The notes under the pieces: model-generated
Told to the model about the DNA's origin: nothing
What the model saw: the letters and a program-made list of their open reading frames with translations, nothing else
Database searches by the model: none
Source: Alphaproteobacteria bacterium
GTDB taxonomy: Bacteria; Pseudomonadota; Alphaproteobacteria; Sphingomonadales; Emcibacteraceae
Length of the DNA stretch: 62,844 nucleotides
Assembly: GCA_020446675.1 (NCBI GenBank)
Contig: JAGREE010000070.1
Coordinates: forward strand, 20,376 to 83,219
Direction: 5' to 3'
Position numbers and translations under genes: made by a program
Shown here: positions 41,735 to 50,502 of the stretch, piece after piece
Layout: the number at the start of each line of letters is the position of its first letter
How positions within the stretch are numbered: position 1 is the first letter of the stretch

Positions 41735-42448
41735 ATGAAATATAAGGGGAGCTATGGGCAGTACTGCCCGCTGGCTATGTCAGCAGAATTTCTTTGCCAG
41801 CGTTGGACCATGCTTATATTACGGGAGTTATTTTTTGGTTCAAATACATTTAATGATATTGCCAGAGGTGTGCCGCGCATGTCACGAACGCTGCTTTCCA
41901 ACCGGCTTAAAGAACTGGCAGAAATTGGCATTATTAAACGCCATAAAAAAAGTGCCGGCGGGCAAATAGTTTATATTCTAACCGATGCCGGGCAGGCCTT
42001 AAAACCAGTTGTTTTCAGCATGGCGGAGTGGGGTCAGGAATGGCTAAAAACGGAGCCATCGGTCGATAAAGTTGATGTAAGTCTGCTTATGTGGGATATC
42101 AGACGTAATAGCAAACCGCTTTCTACGCTCCCAAACCCTTTTATTGTTCATATTTTTCTGACCGACGTCATGGATAATAAATCTGACCACTGGCTGGTTT
42201 ATGAAGATGGGGAAGTTGACCTTTGTTACATTGATCTGGGCTTTAAAGTCGATGTAAAAATTGAAGTGGGGATAAAGAAACTTGCCAAAGTGTGGATGGG
42301 ATGGGATGATTTTGATCAGGCAATAAAGGATCGCAGCATGATCATTGAAGGGCCGCAAAAGCTTGTCAAAATTGCAAAAGAATGGTTTGGACAAAGCAGT
42401 GTCGCCCAAATCGCCAAAAGGCCAAAGGAAATGCAGATAAATTATTGA
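41735..42448 (+). CDS. HxlR-family transcriptional regulator
   Basis: 237 residues. The N-terminal winged helix (about 10-100) shows CPLAMSAEFLCQRWTMLILRELFFG, FNDIARGVPRMSRTLLSNRLKELAEIGII and the wing GGQIVYILTDAGQALKPV, the HxlR/DUF24 signature with a conserved N-terminal Cys11. The extra C-terminal 130 residues resemble SCP2-like ligand-binding extensions in longer members (HNIFLTDVMD-type region, then VKIEVGIKKLAKVWMG). GGGAGG lies about 6 bases upstream. It probably represses or activates the divergent DUF4242 gene and itself. Confidence 0.88.
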   Translation: MKYKGSYGQYCPLAMSAEFLCQRWTMLILRELFFGSNTFNDIARGVPRMSRTLLSNRLKELAEIGIIKRHKKSAGGQIVYILTDAGQALKPVVFSMAEWGQEWLKTEPSVDKVDVSLLMWDIRRNSKPLSTLPNPFIVHIFLTDVMDNKSDHWLVYEDGEVDLCYIDLGFKVDVKIEVGIKKLAKVWMGWDDFDQAIKDRSMIIEGPQKLVKIAKEWFGQSSVAQIAKRPKEMQINY

Positions 42449-42477
42449 TCTATCAATGTATAATGGTTTAAATCAGT

Positions 42478-43791
42478 TCACTCTTCCGCAAATTTTGTCT
42501 GGTCCAGTTTTAATATTGTGTGCAGAAGCACATTGGCCCCGTTTGCCATATCTTCGGGCGAACTATATTCATTCGGTGAATGGCTAATGCCCCCCCGGCT
42601 TGGCACAAATATCATGCCCGTTGGGGTAATTTCCGCCATATGCTGGGCATCATGTCCGGCCCCTGACTGCATATGCTGATAGCTAAGGCCCAGTTCTTTC
42701 GCAGACTGTTCAATAATATCGCGTACCGCCGGATCGGTCAGTGCAGGAGAGGGGGTACCGGATGGGCCAAAGCTGACCGTGACGTCCATTTCCTTTTCAA
42801 TCGGTTTTGCGGCCTGCTGGATCACTTCAAACAAATGCTGGATTTTACCGGCATCCAGATCACGGATCTGAAGCGAAAATTCAACCCGTCCCGGGATCAC
42901 GTTTGAGGCACCGGGAAAGGCTTTAATTGTTCCGACGGTAGCGACCTGCCGTCCTTCCATATTGGTGGCAATGTCGTTGATGGCAACAATCAGTTTTGAT
43001 GCAGCAACAAGAGCATCGCGGCGTCCCGGCATGGGGGTGGTTCCGGCATGATTGGCAAAACCCTCTACCGTTATCGGCCATGTGCTGATACCGACGATCC
43101 CTTCAACAATGCCGATATTCAGCTTTTTGGATTCCAAAATGCCGCCCTGTTCAATATGCAGTTCCACAAAAGCGTGAATAGGGGTTTTTCGCGCGGCTTG
43201 CTGCAGTTTGGTATGATCCCCGCCCAGGCGGTCAAGCCCGTCAGTGCGCATTGTGCCCGGTGTTGTGAATTCTTTAATGGTGCGCTCCGATAGATCACCG
43301 GTAAATGACCGGCTTCCGATCATGCTGCTTTCCTCAGCGGTGAAAACCATCATTTCCAGCGGGTGATCGGTCACAATATTTGCGGAATTAAGAAGGTCCA
43401 TAACCTCCAGCGCGGCCATAACACCAACGTCACCGTCATAATTGCCGCCGCCCGGCACACTGTCAATGTGGGAGCCGAACAGGATAGGGGGCAGGTTCGG
43501 GTTTTTACCGGGTCGTTTACCGATAATATTTCCGGCCGGATCAACAGAAACTTCAAGGCCCGATGCTTTCATCAGGCCCACCATAAATTTATGCCCTTCA
43601 ACATTGGCATCGGAAAAGGCAACCCGGTCCACACCGCCATCGGCATTTCGACCATACTGGCTTAAATCAATAATGCGCTTTTCGAGCCGTTCGGCGCTTG
43701 CTTTTGGAAGCTCCGCCGCCATAAGGCTAACGGCGGATAAATTCAATAGAACAAGTGCGGCTATTCCCATAAATCGTGACTTCACCATCAT
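42478..43791 (-). CDS. secreted Zn-dependent M20-family amidohydrolase (hydantoinase/carbamoylase type)
   Basis: 437 residues. Signal peptide (GIAALVLLNLSAVSLMAAEL) followed by an M20 peptidase fold. Metal-site motifs are GSHIDSVPGGGNYDGDVGV and FTAEESSMIGSRSF, and the dimerisation lid carries ELHIEQGGILE, as in N-carbamoyl-amino-acid hydrolases and allantoate amidohydrolases. The export signal is unusual for that cytosolic family and suggests a periplasmic amide or ureido substrate. The 21-base element at 43863-43883 upstream is shared with the TonB receptor gene, which could supply the substrate. Confidence 0.9.
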   Translation of the reverse strand: MMVKSRFMGIAALVLLNLSAVSLMAAELPKASAERLEKRIIDLSQYGRNADGGVDRVAFSDANVEGHKFMVGLMKASGLEVSVDPAGNIIGKRPGKNPNLPPILFGSHIDSVPGGGNYDGDVGVMAALEVMDLLNSANIVTDHPLEMMVFTAEESSMIGSRSFTGDLSERTIKEFTTPGTMRTDGLDRLGGDHTKLQQAARKTPIHAFVELHIEQGGILESKKLNIGIVEGIVGISTWPITVEGFANHAGTTPMPGRRDALVAASKLIVAINDIATNMEGRQVATVGTIKAFPGASNVIPGRVEFSLQIRDLDAGKIQHLFEVIQQAAKPIEKEMDVTVSFGPSGTPSPALTDPAVRDIIEQSAKELGLSYQHMQSGAGHDAQHMAEITPTGMIFVPSRGGISHSPNEYSSPEDMANGANVLLHTILKLDQTKFAEE

Positions 43792-43862
43792 CCATCTCCC
43801 TATCTTTGTTTTTCCCCGGAAATCTGGCAGTTTCCCAAAAATAAAACGAATTTGATAGAAAA

Positions 43863-43883
43863 GATATTGGGCTTTAGTCTATA
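43863..43883 (-). promoter_or_regulatory. 21-bp element shared with the TonB receptor promoter, copy 2
   Basis: Identical to 39256-39276 and in the same orientation, about 72 bases upstream of the M20 amidohydrolase start. ATTTGCCG (plus strand) lies 10 bases beyond it, as also in copy 1 at 14 bases. Confidence 0.6.
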
Positions 43884-44010
43884 TGATGGGGTAATTTGCC
43901 GCGGGTAAGACTAAAAATATTGCTTGCATAGATGCCCGATAGATAAGTAAATTATCGGAAAGGGGAGATTGGCCTCTGAGCATTAAAATAAAAAATATAG
44001 GTGAGATTAA

Positions 44011-44181
44011 ATGAGCAAACTTGTCATCATTCTTTTATGTATATTCCTGCCGCCGGTGGCGGTGTTTATTCTGCGCGGTTTTAGCGGTGCTTTTTTTCTG
44101 AATATCATTCTCGTGCTGCTGTTCTTTTTACCGGCAGTGGTGCATGCGCTCTGGATCGCGCTTAGCGATAAAAAAGCCTAA
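44011..44181 (+). CDS. Pmp3/YqaE-family proteolipid membrane protein
   Basis: 56-residue protein with two hydrophobic helices: VIILLCIFLPPVAVFILRG and FLNIILVLLFFLPAVVHALWI. The LPPVAVF segment and the spacing to the second helix match the Pmp3/UPF0057 family, tiny inner-membrane proteins linked to salt and membrane-potential stress. AGGTGA is 5 bases before the ATG. It ends 11 bases before the convergent Sel1 gene. Confidence 0.85.
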   Translation: MSKLVIILLCIFLPPVAVFILRGFSGAFFLNIILVLLFFLPAVVHALWIALSDKKA

Positions 44182-44192
44182 GAATCAAGTCA

Positions 44193-44987
44193 TTAGAACA
44201 TTTTTAGTGCTTCGGTAGCCTGTTGGTTGCCGTTATCGCTGGACTGTTGAAACCAGAATCTTGCCAAATTATCATTTCGTTCAACACCCCATCCATTGCC
44301 AAAAATAACACCTAAACCATATTGACCGTGGGCGCTGCCCTGAACGGCGGCATTTGTATACCACATCAGCGCATCCTGATAGGATTGTTCCAATCCATCC
44401 TGCCCAGAAATATATAACTCACCTAACATAGCCTGTGAATCACGGTCTCCCTTTTCTGCAAGATATTTCCAGGATTTGATCGCTTCAGCGACTTTTCCGT
44501 CGCGATAAAGTTTAGCAACCATTAAAAATGCATTGCTTCTTTCCTGTCCACTCGGACTGTTGTCCTTAATGAGTTCACTTAACTGGCTTGTGGCATATTC
44601 GCTGTTTTTTGAAATGGCTTTAAGGTAAAGCAAAATAGCCTTATTCATGTCCTTCTTGACACCTTTACCATTTTGGTAAAGTTCCGCTAAATTAGCTTGA
44701 GCATCCTCATCGCCCTGATCCGCTGCTTTTTCGTACCATTGGGCCGCAGTTTTATATGATTTTTTAACGTCGTAGCCATATTCATAGATAATGCCCATAA
44801 AATATTGGGACGTTGGATCATTATTTTCTGCCAAAGGTTGGAAAATTTTCAGCGCCTTTTGATACTCTTTTGCCTTAAAAGCATCCATTCCGTCCTGCAC
44901 AGATCCCTGTGCAAAGCCCGAGACTGTCATCGCCACACTAAACAACAATGGCAATAGTATCAATTTTGCAATTTTGGAAATTTTCAT
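44193..44987 (-). CDS. secreted Sel1-like/TPR repeat protein
   Basis: 264 residues. Signal peptide (AKLILLPLLFSVAMTVSGFAQ), then about six Sel1-type repeats such as PTSQYFMGIIYEYGYDVKKSYKTAAQWYEKAADQGDEDAQANLAELYQNGKGV and SAHGQYGLGVIFGNGWGVERN. Probably a periplasmic scaffold for protein contacts; partner unknown. The upstream ribosome-binding site (AAGG) is rather distant (about 11 bases). Confidence 0.85.
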   Translation of the reverse strand: MKISKIAKLILLPLLFSVAMTVSGFAQGSVQDGMDAFKAKEYQKALKIFQPLAENNDPTSQYFMGIIYEYGYDVKKSYKTAAQWYEKAADQGDEDAQANLAELYQNGKGVKKDMNKAILLYLKAISKNSEYATSQLSELIKDNSPSGQERSNAFLMVAKLYRDGKVAEAIKSWKYLAEKGDRDSQAMLGELYISGQDGLEQSYQDALMWYTNAAVQGSAHGQYGLGVIFGNGWGVERNDNLARFWFQQSSDNGNQQATEALKMF

Positions 44988-45053
44988 TTGAATTGGCCTT
45001 AGATAAAGTTAGAAAAATATTTCTAGAACATATCTATTCTTTTAAGTCGTTGG

Positions 45054-45073
45054 TATCCCCAGAACGGGGGATA
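45054..45073. other. stem-loop upstream of the Sel1 gene
   Basis: TATCCCC (45054-45060) pairs with GGGGATA (45067-45073) around a short loop. It lies about 70-85 bases upstream of the Sel1 start on its template region. No T run follows; it could be a leader structure or operator. Confidence 0.35.
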
Positions 45074-45156
45074 TAACCATCATTGTTCCGGGCGTATACC
45101 ACTGGCTATTTAAATCTGTGTAAAGGTTTCGGGGATTGGACTTAAAATCCTACTAC

Positions 45157-45187
45157 AAAAAAAGGCGCCGCAGTGGGCGCCTTTTTT
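45157..45187. terminator. bidirectional terminator after grxD
   Basis: A run plus GGCGCC (45157-45169), loop GCAGTG, GGCGCC and six T (45176-45187). A perfect GC-rich stem with A and T tracts on either side, just downstream of the grxD stop on the minus strand. Confidence 0.85.
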
Positions 45188-45208
45188 GCATCTAACTATT
45201 TATAAATA

Positions 45209-45541
45209 TTAGTTTTTTGGTTCAATGCCCACGGATTCGAAATGAGCGACCAGTTCACCGTTGGCGGCCATTTCGCGGACAATGTCGCAACCGCCGAGGA
45301 ATTCACCCTTCACATAAAGCTGGGGGATGGTCGGCCAGTCGGAATATTCCTTAATGCCGTTTCGCAGGCTTTCGTCCTGAAGCACATTGTGGGTCTGATA
45401 ATCCACATTGAAATAATTAAGGATTTCAACCACAGTGGCAGAGAAGCCGCACTGAGGGAACATACGGTCGCCTTTCATATAAAGGACGATGTCATGGGCG
45501 TTTACATCATTTTTGATGCGGTCGAATACTGGATTTGTCAT
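45209..45541 (-). CDS. grxD: monothiol glutaredoxin, Grx4 family
   Basis: 110 residues. The CGFS active site (PQCGFSA) marks a class II monothiol glutaredoxin that carries [2Fe-2S] clusters with BolA rather than reducing disulphides. [23 protein letters not shown] gives the glutathione-binding TIPQ and GGCD motifs. It is immediately downstream of bolA (18 bases), its physical partner, and at the end of the purine gene run, an order common in alphaproteobacteria. A strong terminator follows. Confidence 0.96.
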   Translation of the reverse strand: MTNPVFDRIKNDVNAHDIVLYMKGDRMFPQCGFSATVVEILNYFNVDYQTHNVLQDESLRNGIKEYSDWPTIPQLYVKGEFLGGCDIVREMAANGELVAHFESVGIEPKN

Positions 45542-45559
45542 TTTCTTAATTCCTGATAA

Positions 45560-45793
45560 TTATTTTGGTGCGGATGTCTGCAGTGACAGTGCGTGCAGTT
45601 CCCCGCCGATTTTTCCTTCAAGGGCCTTATAGACCATTTGATGTTGTTGTACCCTGTTTTTGCCAACGAACTCTTCAGAGATCACATGAGCGGCAAACTG
45701 ACTGCCGTCACCGCGCATATCCTGAACCTCGACAGTTGCCCCCGGTAATATTTCCAATATCATTTTTTCAATTTCGCGGGCTGACAGGGCCAT
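45560..45793 (-). CDS. BolA family protein
   Basis: 77 residues: MALSAREIEKMILEILPGATVEVQDMRGDGSQFAAHVISEEFVGKNRVQQHQMVYKAL, matching the BolA class II fold with the FxGKNRVQQHQMVY signature (Arg-His-Gln region). It partners the CGFS glutaredoxin encoded next, in iron-sulphur cluster trafficking or iron sensing. It is separated from purL by 21 bases. Confidence 0.95.
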   Translation of the reverse strand: MALSAREIEKMILEILPGATVEVQDMRGDGSQFAAHVISEEFVGKNRVQQHQMVYKALEGKIGGELHALSLQTSAPK

Positions 45794-45814
45794 GTATCTC
45801 TCCTAAAAACTTCC

Positions 45815-48037
45815 CTAAACTTCGTTTGACATATAGTTTGGCATCCATGATGTATGGGCGTCAAGCAATTCATTTACAGATATAGTAAATCCATTTTCAA
45901 CAACAAGGGCATCACCACCCACAGTGCCGATTTTTTCCGCTTTAACACCGGCATTAGCGGCCGCCGCGATGATCGCATCGGCTTTATCCATCGGGACGGA
46001 AAGGACATATCTTGCCTGATCCTCGCCAAAGCCATAAGCATGTAGCGGAATTTCACCGTTATTCAGTTTAATATCCATACCACGGCCGGACGCCATCGCC
46101 ATTTCGGCCAGCGCAATAAACAGCCCGCCATCGGAAATATCATGGCAGGCGGTGACATGGCCGCTTTGGATTTCGGCGCGGACAAAATCACCATTTTTAC
46201 GCTCAAGCGCAAGGTCAACCGGTGGCGGCGCCCCTTCTTCGCGACCTTCGATAATATCCAGATACTGGCTGCAGCCGATATGGCCGTGGCTTTCCCCGAT
46301 CAGTATGATCACGTCGCCGTCATTTTTGGGGGCGATGGTGACCATTTTTGAATAATCCTTAAGCAGGCCGACACCGCCAATGGCCGGGGTCGGATGAATA
46401 CCAGTGCCGTTGGTTTCGTTATAAAGCGATACGTTGCCACTGATCACCGGGTAATCAAGCACGGTGCAGGCTTCACGCAGGCCGTCAATGGCGCCGACAA
46501 ACTGCCCCATAATATCGGGGCGTTCCGGATTACCGAAATTAAGACAGTCGGTTATGGCCATCGGCTGGGCGCCAACGGCGGTGACATTGCGCCATGTTTC
46601 GGCAACGGCCTGTTTGCCGCCCTCGTAAGGATCGGCATAACAATAACGCGGGGTACAGTCAGTGGAAATGGCCAGCGCTTTTTTGGTGCCGTGAACACGC
46701 ACGACAGCGGCGTCGCCACCGGGAAGCTGAATGGTATCCGCCATTACCTGGTGGTCATATTGCTGCCAGATCCATTCACGGCTGGAAAGATTGGCACTGC
46801 CCACCATTTTAAGAAGAGCGTCCCCCAGATCATTTGGGGCGGCGACGTCATTCGCTTCAATTTTTGCGGGAGGCTGTTTTTTCACCCACGGACGGTCATA
46901 TTCCGGGCTGTTATCAGCCAGCGGCTGGGTCGGGATGTCGGCGACCACTTCGCCTTTAAACATCAGGGTCAGGTTGCCCGTATCGGTAATTTCGCCGATC
47001 ACGGCAAAATCAAGATCCCATTTGCGGAAAATGGCTTCTGCCTCTGCCACACGGTCGGGTTTTAGGACCACAAGCATACGTTCCTGACTTTCGGAAAGCA
47101 TCATTTCGTAAGGGGTCATGCCTTGCTCGCGCTGTGGCACATTATCAAGGTTCAGGGTAAAGCCAACCCCGCCGCCGGACGCCATTTCAACCGATGAGGA
47201 GGTAAGCCCGGCCGCGCCCATATCCTGAATGGCGACAACCATGTCGGTTGACATCAGTTCAAGACAGGCTTCAATCAACAGTTTTTCGGTAAACGGATCA
47301 CCGACCTGTACGGTCGGGCGTTTTTCTTCGCTATCCTCGGTAAATTCGGCGGAGGCCATAGTGGCCCCGTGAATACCGTCGCGTCCGGTTTTTGAGCCGA
47401 CATAAATAACCGGGTTGCCAACACCGGCAGCAGCGGAGAGGAATATTTTATCCTGATCAGCAAGGCCCACGGCCATGGCATTGACCAGAATATTACCGTC
47501 ATAAGAGGGATGGAAATTGGTTTCGCCGCCCACGGTCGGCACGCCGACGCAGTTGCCGTAACCGCCGATCCCTTCGACCACACCGCTCAGCAGATGGCGC
47601 ATTTTCGGATGTTCGGGGCGTCCGAACCTTAGTGCATTCATATTGGCAATGGGGCGGGCGCCCATGGTAAACACATCACGCAGTATTCCGCCAACCCCGG
47701 TCGCCGCACCCTGATAGGGTTCGATGTATGAGGGGTGATTATGGCTTTCCATTTTAAATATCGCCGCCTGATTATCGCCGATATCAATCACACCGGCATT
47801 TTCACCGGGACCGTGAATAACCCATGGTGCCTTGGTCGGAAGGGTTTTAAGATGCAGTTTTGATGATTTATAGGAACAATGCTCGCTCCACATGACCGAA
47901 AAAATGCCAAGCTCGGTGAGCGTCGGTGTCCGGCCAAGGATTTTGACCATCAGCGCCCGTTCATCGGCGGTCAGCCCGTGTTCCTTAACCAGTTCATCGG
48001 TGATTTCCGGGTTATTGTTCCAGTTTATGTCAGTCAT
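45815..48037 (-). CDS. purL: phosphoribosylformylglycinamidine synthase subunit PurL (small type)
   Basis: 740 residues, the size of the small PurL that works with separate PurQ and PurS. It converts FGAR to FGAM using ATP and ammonia in purine synthesis step 4. Motifs: [14 protein letters not shown] (catalytic His region), [50 protein letters not shown] and [18 protein letters not shown]. It follows purQ with 32 bases between. All of the PurS-Q-L complex is encoded consecutively. Confidence 0.97.
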   Translation of the reverse strand: MTDINWNNNPEITDELVKEHGLTADERALMVKILGRTPTLTELGIFSVMWSEHCSYKSSKLHLKTLPTKAPWVIHGPGENAGVIDIGDNQAAIFKMESHNHPSYIEPYQGAATGVGGILRDVFTMGARPIANMNALRFGRPEHPKMRHLLSGVVEGIGGYGNCVGVPTVGGETNFHPSYDGNILVNAMAVGLADQDKIFLSAAAGVGNPVIYVGSKTGRDGIHGATMASAEFTEDSEEKRPTVQVGDPFTEKLLIEACLELMSTDMVVAIQDMGAAGLTSSSVEMASGGGVGFTLNLDNVPQREQGMTPYEMMLSESQERMLVVLKPDRVAEAEAIFRKWDLDFAVIGEITDTGNLTLMFKGEVVADIPTQPLADNSPEYDRPWVKKQPPAKIEANDVAAPNDLGDALLKMVGSANLSSREWIWQQYDHQVMADTIQLPGGDAAVVRVHGTKKALAISTDCTPRYCYADPYEGGKQAVAETWRNVTAVGAQPMAITDCLNFGNPERPDIMGQFVGAIDGLREACTVLDYPVISGNVSLYNETNGTGIHPTPAIGGVGLLKDYSKMVTIAPKNDGDVIILIGESHGHIGCSQYLDIIEGREEGAPPPVDLALERKNGDFVRAEIQSGHVTACHDISDGGLFIALAEMAMASGRGMDIKLNNGEIPLHAYGFGEDQARYVLSVPMDKADAIIAAAANAGVKAEKIGTVGGDALVVENGFTISVNELLDAHTSWMPNYMSNEV

Positions 48038-48069
48038 ACGTGTCTCGTCCTTAAATTCCCGGAAGGGTA

Positions 48070-48759
48070 TTAATTTAATCTGTTGATGATGCTTTCAAAA
48101 AAGCCGCGGCCATCTTTGCCGCCCTGCGCATCTTCGATCAGTCTTTCGGGGTGCGGCATCATGCCAAGGATATTGCCGCGCTTATTAATGATCCCGGCTA
48201 TGTTATTTTGTGATCCGTTTGGATTTGCGATGTCCGTGGCGTTTCCGGATTTATCGACATAGCGAAAAGCGACCCGTCCTTCGCCCTCGAGCTCATCAAG
48301 GGTGTCGGTATCGGCAAAATAATTGCCGTCATGATGGGCAACGGGGATATCAATCACCTGTCCGGACTGATAAGCGTTGGTGAAGCTGGTGTCGGCATTT
48401 TCGACTTTCAGCTGCACGGTTTTACAGACAAATTTCAGTGATCTGTTTCGCATTAGTGCACCGGGCAGCAGCCCCATTTCGGTCAGCACCTGAAAACCGT
48501 TGCAGATACCGATCACATTGCCGCCGCGTTCCGCGTGGGCCATGATGCCCTTAATCGCCGGAGAGCGTGCCGCCATGGCGCCACAGCGAAGATAATCCCC
48601 AAATGAAAAACCGCCCGGCAGGGCGATCAGGTCAACATCGGGAATTTCAGTATCCTGATGCCAGATTTGATGTGGCCTTTTTCCGGTAATTTTTTCAAGC
48701 GCGTCAAACATATCCCGGTCACAGTTGGAAGCAGGGAAGGTAACAACAGCTGATTTCAT
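48070..48759 (-). CDS. purQ: phosphoribosylformylglycinamidine synthase subunit PurQ (glutaminase)
   Basis: 229-residue class I glutamine amidotransferase supplying ammonia to PurL. The nucleophile is Cys86 in [33 protein letters not shown] is the PurQ oxyanion strand region, and the His/Glu pair is in [16 protein letters not shown]. Located 20 bases after purS and 32 before purL, consistent with translational coupling of the complex. Confidence 0.97.
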   Translation of the reverse strand: MKSAVVTFPASNCDRDMFDALEKITGKRPHQIWHQDTEIPDVDLIALPGGFSFGDYLRCGAMAARSPAIKGIMAHAERGGNVIGICNGFQVLTEMGLLPGALMRNRSLKFVCKTVQLKVENADTSFTNAYQSGQVIDIPVAHHDGNYFADTDTLDELEGEGRVAFRYVDKSGNATDIANPNGSQNNIAGIINKRGNILGMMPHPERLIEDAQGGKDGRGFFESIINRLN

Positions 48760-48779
48760 TTCTTTGTCCCCTTAAAGGA

Positions 48780-49019
48780 TTAATCGATATCGATGGTGTA
48801 ATTTTCAATAACCATGTTGGAAAGAAGCTTTTTACACATTTCCTCAACATTGGCTTCGGCCTTCGCGTGGTCGGTTTCGGCCAGGTCCAGCTCGATATAT
48901 TTGCCCTGTCTTACATCATCAACACCGCTGAAGCCGAGCGCTTCAAGCGCATGCTGGATCGCTTTGCCCTGCGGGTCGAGAACACCATTTTTTAAGGTAA
49001 TATGTACACGTGCTTTCAA
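48780..49019 (-). CDS. purS: phosphoribosylformylglycinamidine synthase subunit PurS
   Basis: 79 residues: MKARVHITLKNGVLDPQGKAIQHALEALGFSGVDDVRQGKYIELDL. The typical PurS fold that bridges PurQ and PurL and channels ammonia. Position between purC and purQ is conserved. Confidence 0.96.
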   Translation of the reverse strand: MKARVHITLKNGVLDPQGKAIQHALEALGFSGVDDVRQGKYIELDLAETDHAKAEANVEEMCKKLLSNMVIENYTIDID

Positions 49020-49042
49020 GGGTCTGTTCCTTTATTTAAATA

Positions 49043-49783
49043 TTATTTGTCTTCTGTCTCAAGCGAGATGCCCAGACGGCGGGCCACTTCCTGATAGGCT
49101 TCCACTTCGCCGCCAAGATCACGGCGGAAACGGTCCTTATCCATTTTTTCGCGGGTTTCAAAATCCCACAGACGGCAGTTATCCGGGCTAAATTCATCAG
49201 CCAGCACCAGATACTGTTCGCCGTCCTCGCCGTTAAAGCGGCCATATTCCAGTTTAAAATCAATCAGCTCAAGCCCGATACCGGCAAAAAGCCCACGCAG
49301 AAAATCATTGATTTTTGCGGTTGTTTCCAGAATTTCGATCATTTCCTCGTCAGTGGTGATTTCAAGCGCAAGAATATGATTTTCCGGAATGATCGGGTCA
49401 CCGAGGGCGTCATCTTTTAATGAAAATTCAATGATCGGGCGCGAAAGGCGGGTGCCTTCCTCGATGCCGAATTTTTTGGCCATGGTGCCGGCAACGGTGT
49501 TTCGCACGATCACTTCCAGCGGGATAATCTGAACCGCGTGGCAAAGCTGTTCGCGGTCGGAAAGCCGCTCAATAAAATGGGTGGCAATGCCAATCTGGCC
49601 AAGTCGGGTCATGACAAGCTCGGTGATCTTGTTATTAATGATCCCCTTACCGGCAATGGTGCCTTTCTTCACATTATTAAATGCGGTGGCATCATCCTTG
49701 AAATATTGAATGATGGTGTTCGGCCGGCTTCCTTTATAAAGAATTTTAGCCTTGCCTTCGTAGAGCTTTTCTTTGTCTGACAT
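49043..49783 (-). CDS. purC: phosphoribosylaminoimidazole-succinocarboxamide synthase
   Basis: 246 residues. SAICAR synthetase, joining aspartate to CAIR. Motifs: [11 protein letters not shown] at the N-terminus, [54 protein letters not shown] and [33 protein letters not shown]. The frame extends 15 residues upstream, but the ATG at 49783 with AGGGA 5 bases before gives the family N-terminus. First gene of the purC-S-Q-L-bolA-grxD run. Confidence 0.97.
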   Translation of the reverse strand: MSDKEKLYEGKAKILYKGSRPNTIIQYFKDDATAFNNVKKGTIAGKGIINNKITELVMTRLGQIGIATHFIERLSDREQLCHAVQIIPLEVIVRNTVAGTMAKKFGIEEGTRLSRPIIEFSLKDDALGDPIIPENHILALEITTDEEMIEILETTAKINDFLRGLFAGIGLELIDFKLEYGRFNGEDGEQYLVLADEFSPDNCRLWDFETREKMDKDRFRRDLGGEVEAYQEVARRLGISLETEDK

Positions 49784-49880
49784 GATGGTCCCTGGGCAAT
49801 TAAAAGTAGCAGAATCAAGCGAGGCCAATTTAACTTAATTGCCCCACAAAAACAATGAGACTTCGGGCTTTAAAATATTT

Positions 49881-49901
49881 TTTTTCATATTGTATGAAAA
49901 A
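49881..49901. promoter_or_regulatory. perfect inverted repeat between purC and DUF1476
   Basis: TTTTTCATA (49881-49889) and TATGAAAAA (49893-49901) flank a TTG. It lies about 80-120 bases from both divergent starts and may be an operator. No protein is implied by sequence alone. Confidence 0.4.
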
Positions 49902-49981
49902 CGTGGAAATAGATGATAAAATAACGTAAACAGGCACACTGTATGAACAGACTTTTTGCAAAACTTAAGGAGCAATAACCC

Positions 49982-50308
49982 ATGACACAGTTTAATGATC
50001 GGGAAAAAACTGCGGAAAACAAATTTTCGCATGATAAGGAATTGGAATTTAAGGCAACGGCCCGTCGTAATAAGCTGCTGGGACAGTGGGCTGCCGGGCT
50101 TATGGGGTTTTCAGGCGAAGCGGTTGACGCCTATGCCCGGGAAGTGATTGAAAGCGATTTTATCGAAACCGGTGATGATGACGTTTACCGCAAAATTAAG
50201 GGCGACCTCGCCGAAGCGGGAATTGAGCAGTCCGAACACCAGATCCGCCGCCAGATGGACGACCTGATGGTTGTTGCCATTGCACAGGTTAAAACTGAAG
50301 TTAAATAA
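49982..50308 (+). CDS. DUF1476 protein (F1-ATPase zeta-type inhibitor)
   Basis: 108 residues: REKTAENKFSHDKELEFKATARRNKLLGQWAAGLMGFSGEAVDAYAREVIESDFIETGDDDVYRKI. This matches the alphaproteobacterial DUF1476 family, whose Paracoccus member is the zeta subunit that inhibits F1-ATPase hydrolysis. AAGGAG precedes the ATG by about 9 bases. It is divergent from purC and ends in a strong terminator. Confidence 0.9.
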   Translation: MTQFNDREKTAENKFSHDKELEFKATARRNKLLGQWAAGLMGFSGEAVDAYAREVIESDFIETGDDDVYRKIKGDLAEAGIEQSEHQIRRQMDDLMVVAIAQVKTEVK

Positions 50309-50334
50309 GCCGAATTTTTAGCTAGATAAAATTC

Positions 50335-50366
50335 AAGCCGTCTGAACTTACTCAGGCGGCTTTTTT
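50335..50366 (+). terminator. rho-independent terminator after the DUF1476 gene
   Basis: AAGCCG-TCTGA (50335-50345), six-base loop, then TCAG-GCGGC and six T (50352-50366). A GC-rich stem with one bulge and a T run. Confidence 0.85.
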
Positions 50367-50379
50367 GTGCTTCACTACT

Positions 50380-50465
50380 GTCATTCCCGCGCAGACGGGA
50401 ATCCATAGACCTTAAGTCAGTTGTGTGTCATTTGATTCATGGACTCCTGCTTTCGCAGGAGTGAC
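50380..50465. repeat. 86-bp dispersed double-hairpin repeat, copy 2
   Basis: Same length, ends (GTCAT and GTGAC) and hairpins as 16341-16426. Left hairpin ATTCCCGC-GCAG-ACGGGAAT shows a compensatory base change relative to copy 1; the right hairpin ACTCCTGC-TTTC-GCAGGAGT is conserved. The central region diverges. Found after the DUF1476 terminator and before the convergent purB. Confidence 0.8.
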
Positions 50466-50502
50466 GAAGCTGAGGCAGGAGTTACGCGAAGGGGAGTGAG
50501 GA

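Noticed and set aside
45100..45160. tRNA-Leu-like anticodon segment (CTTAAAA flanked by GGA and TCC) near 45140-45156
   Set aside because: No D-arm, T-arm or acceptor pairing can be drawn around it; one of the five stem pairs is mismatched.
46394..47065. Long open frame on the plus strand inside purL
   Set aside because: It is antisense to a highly conserved purL region and its translation shows no family motif or start signal, so it is a compositional shadow.
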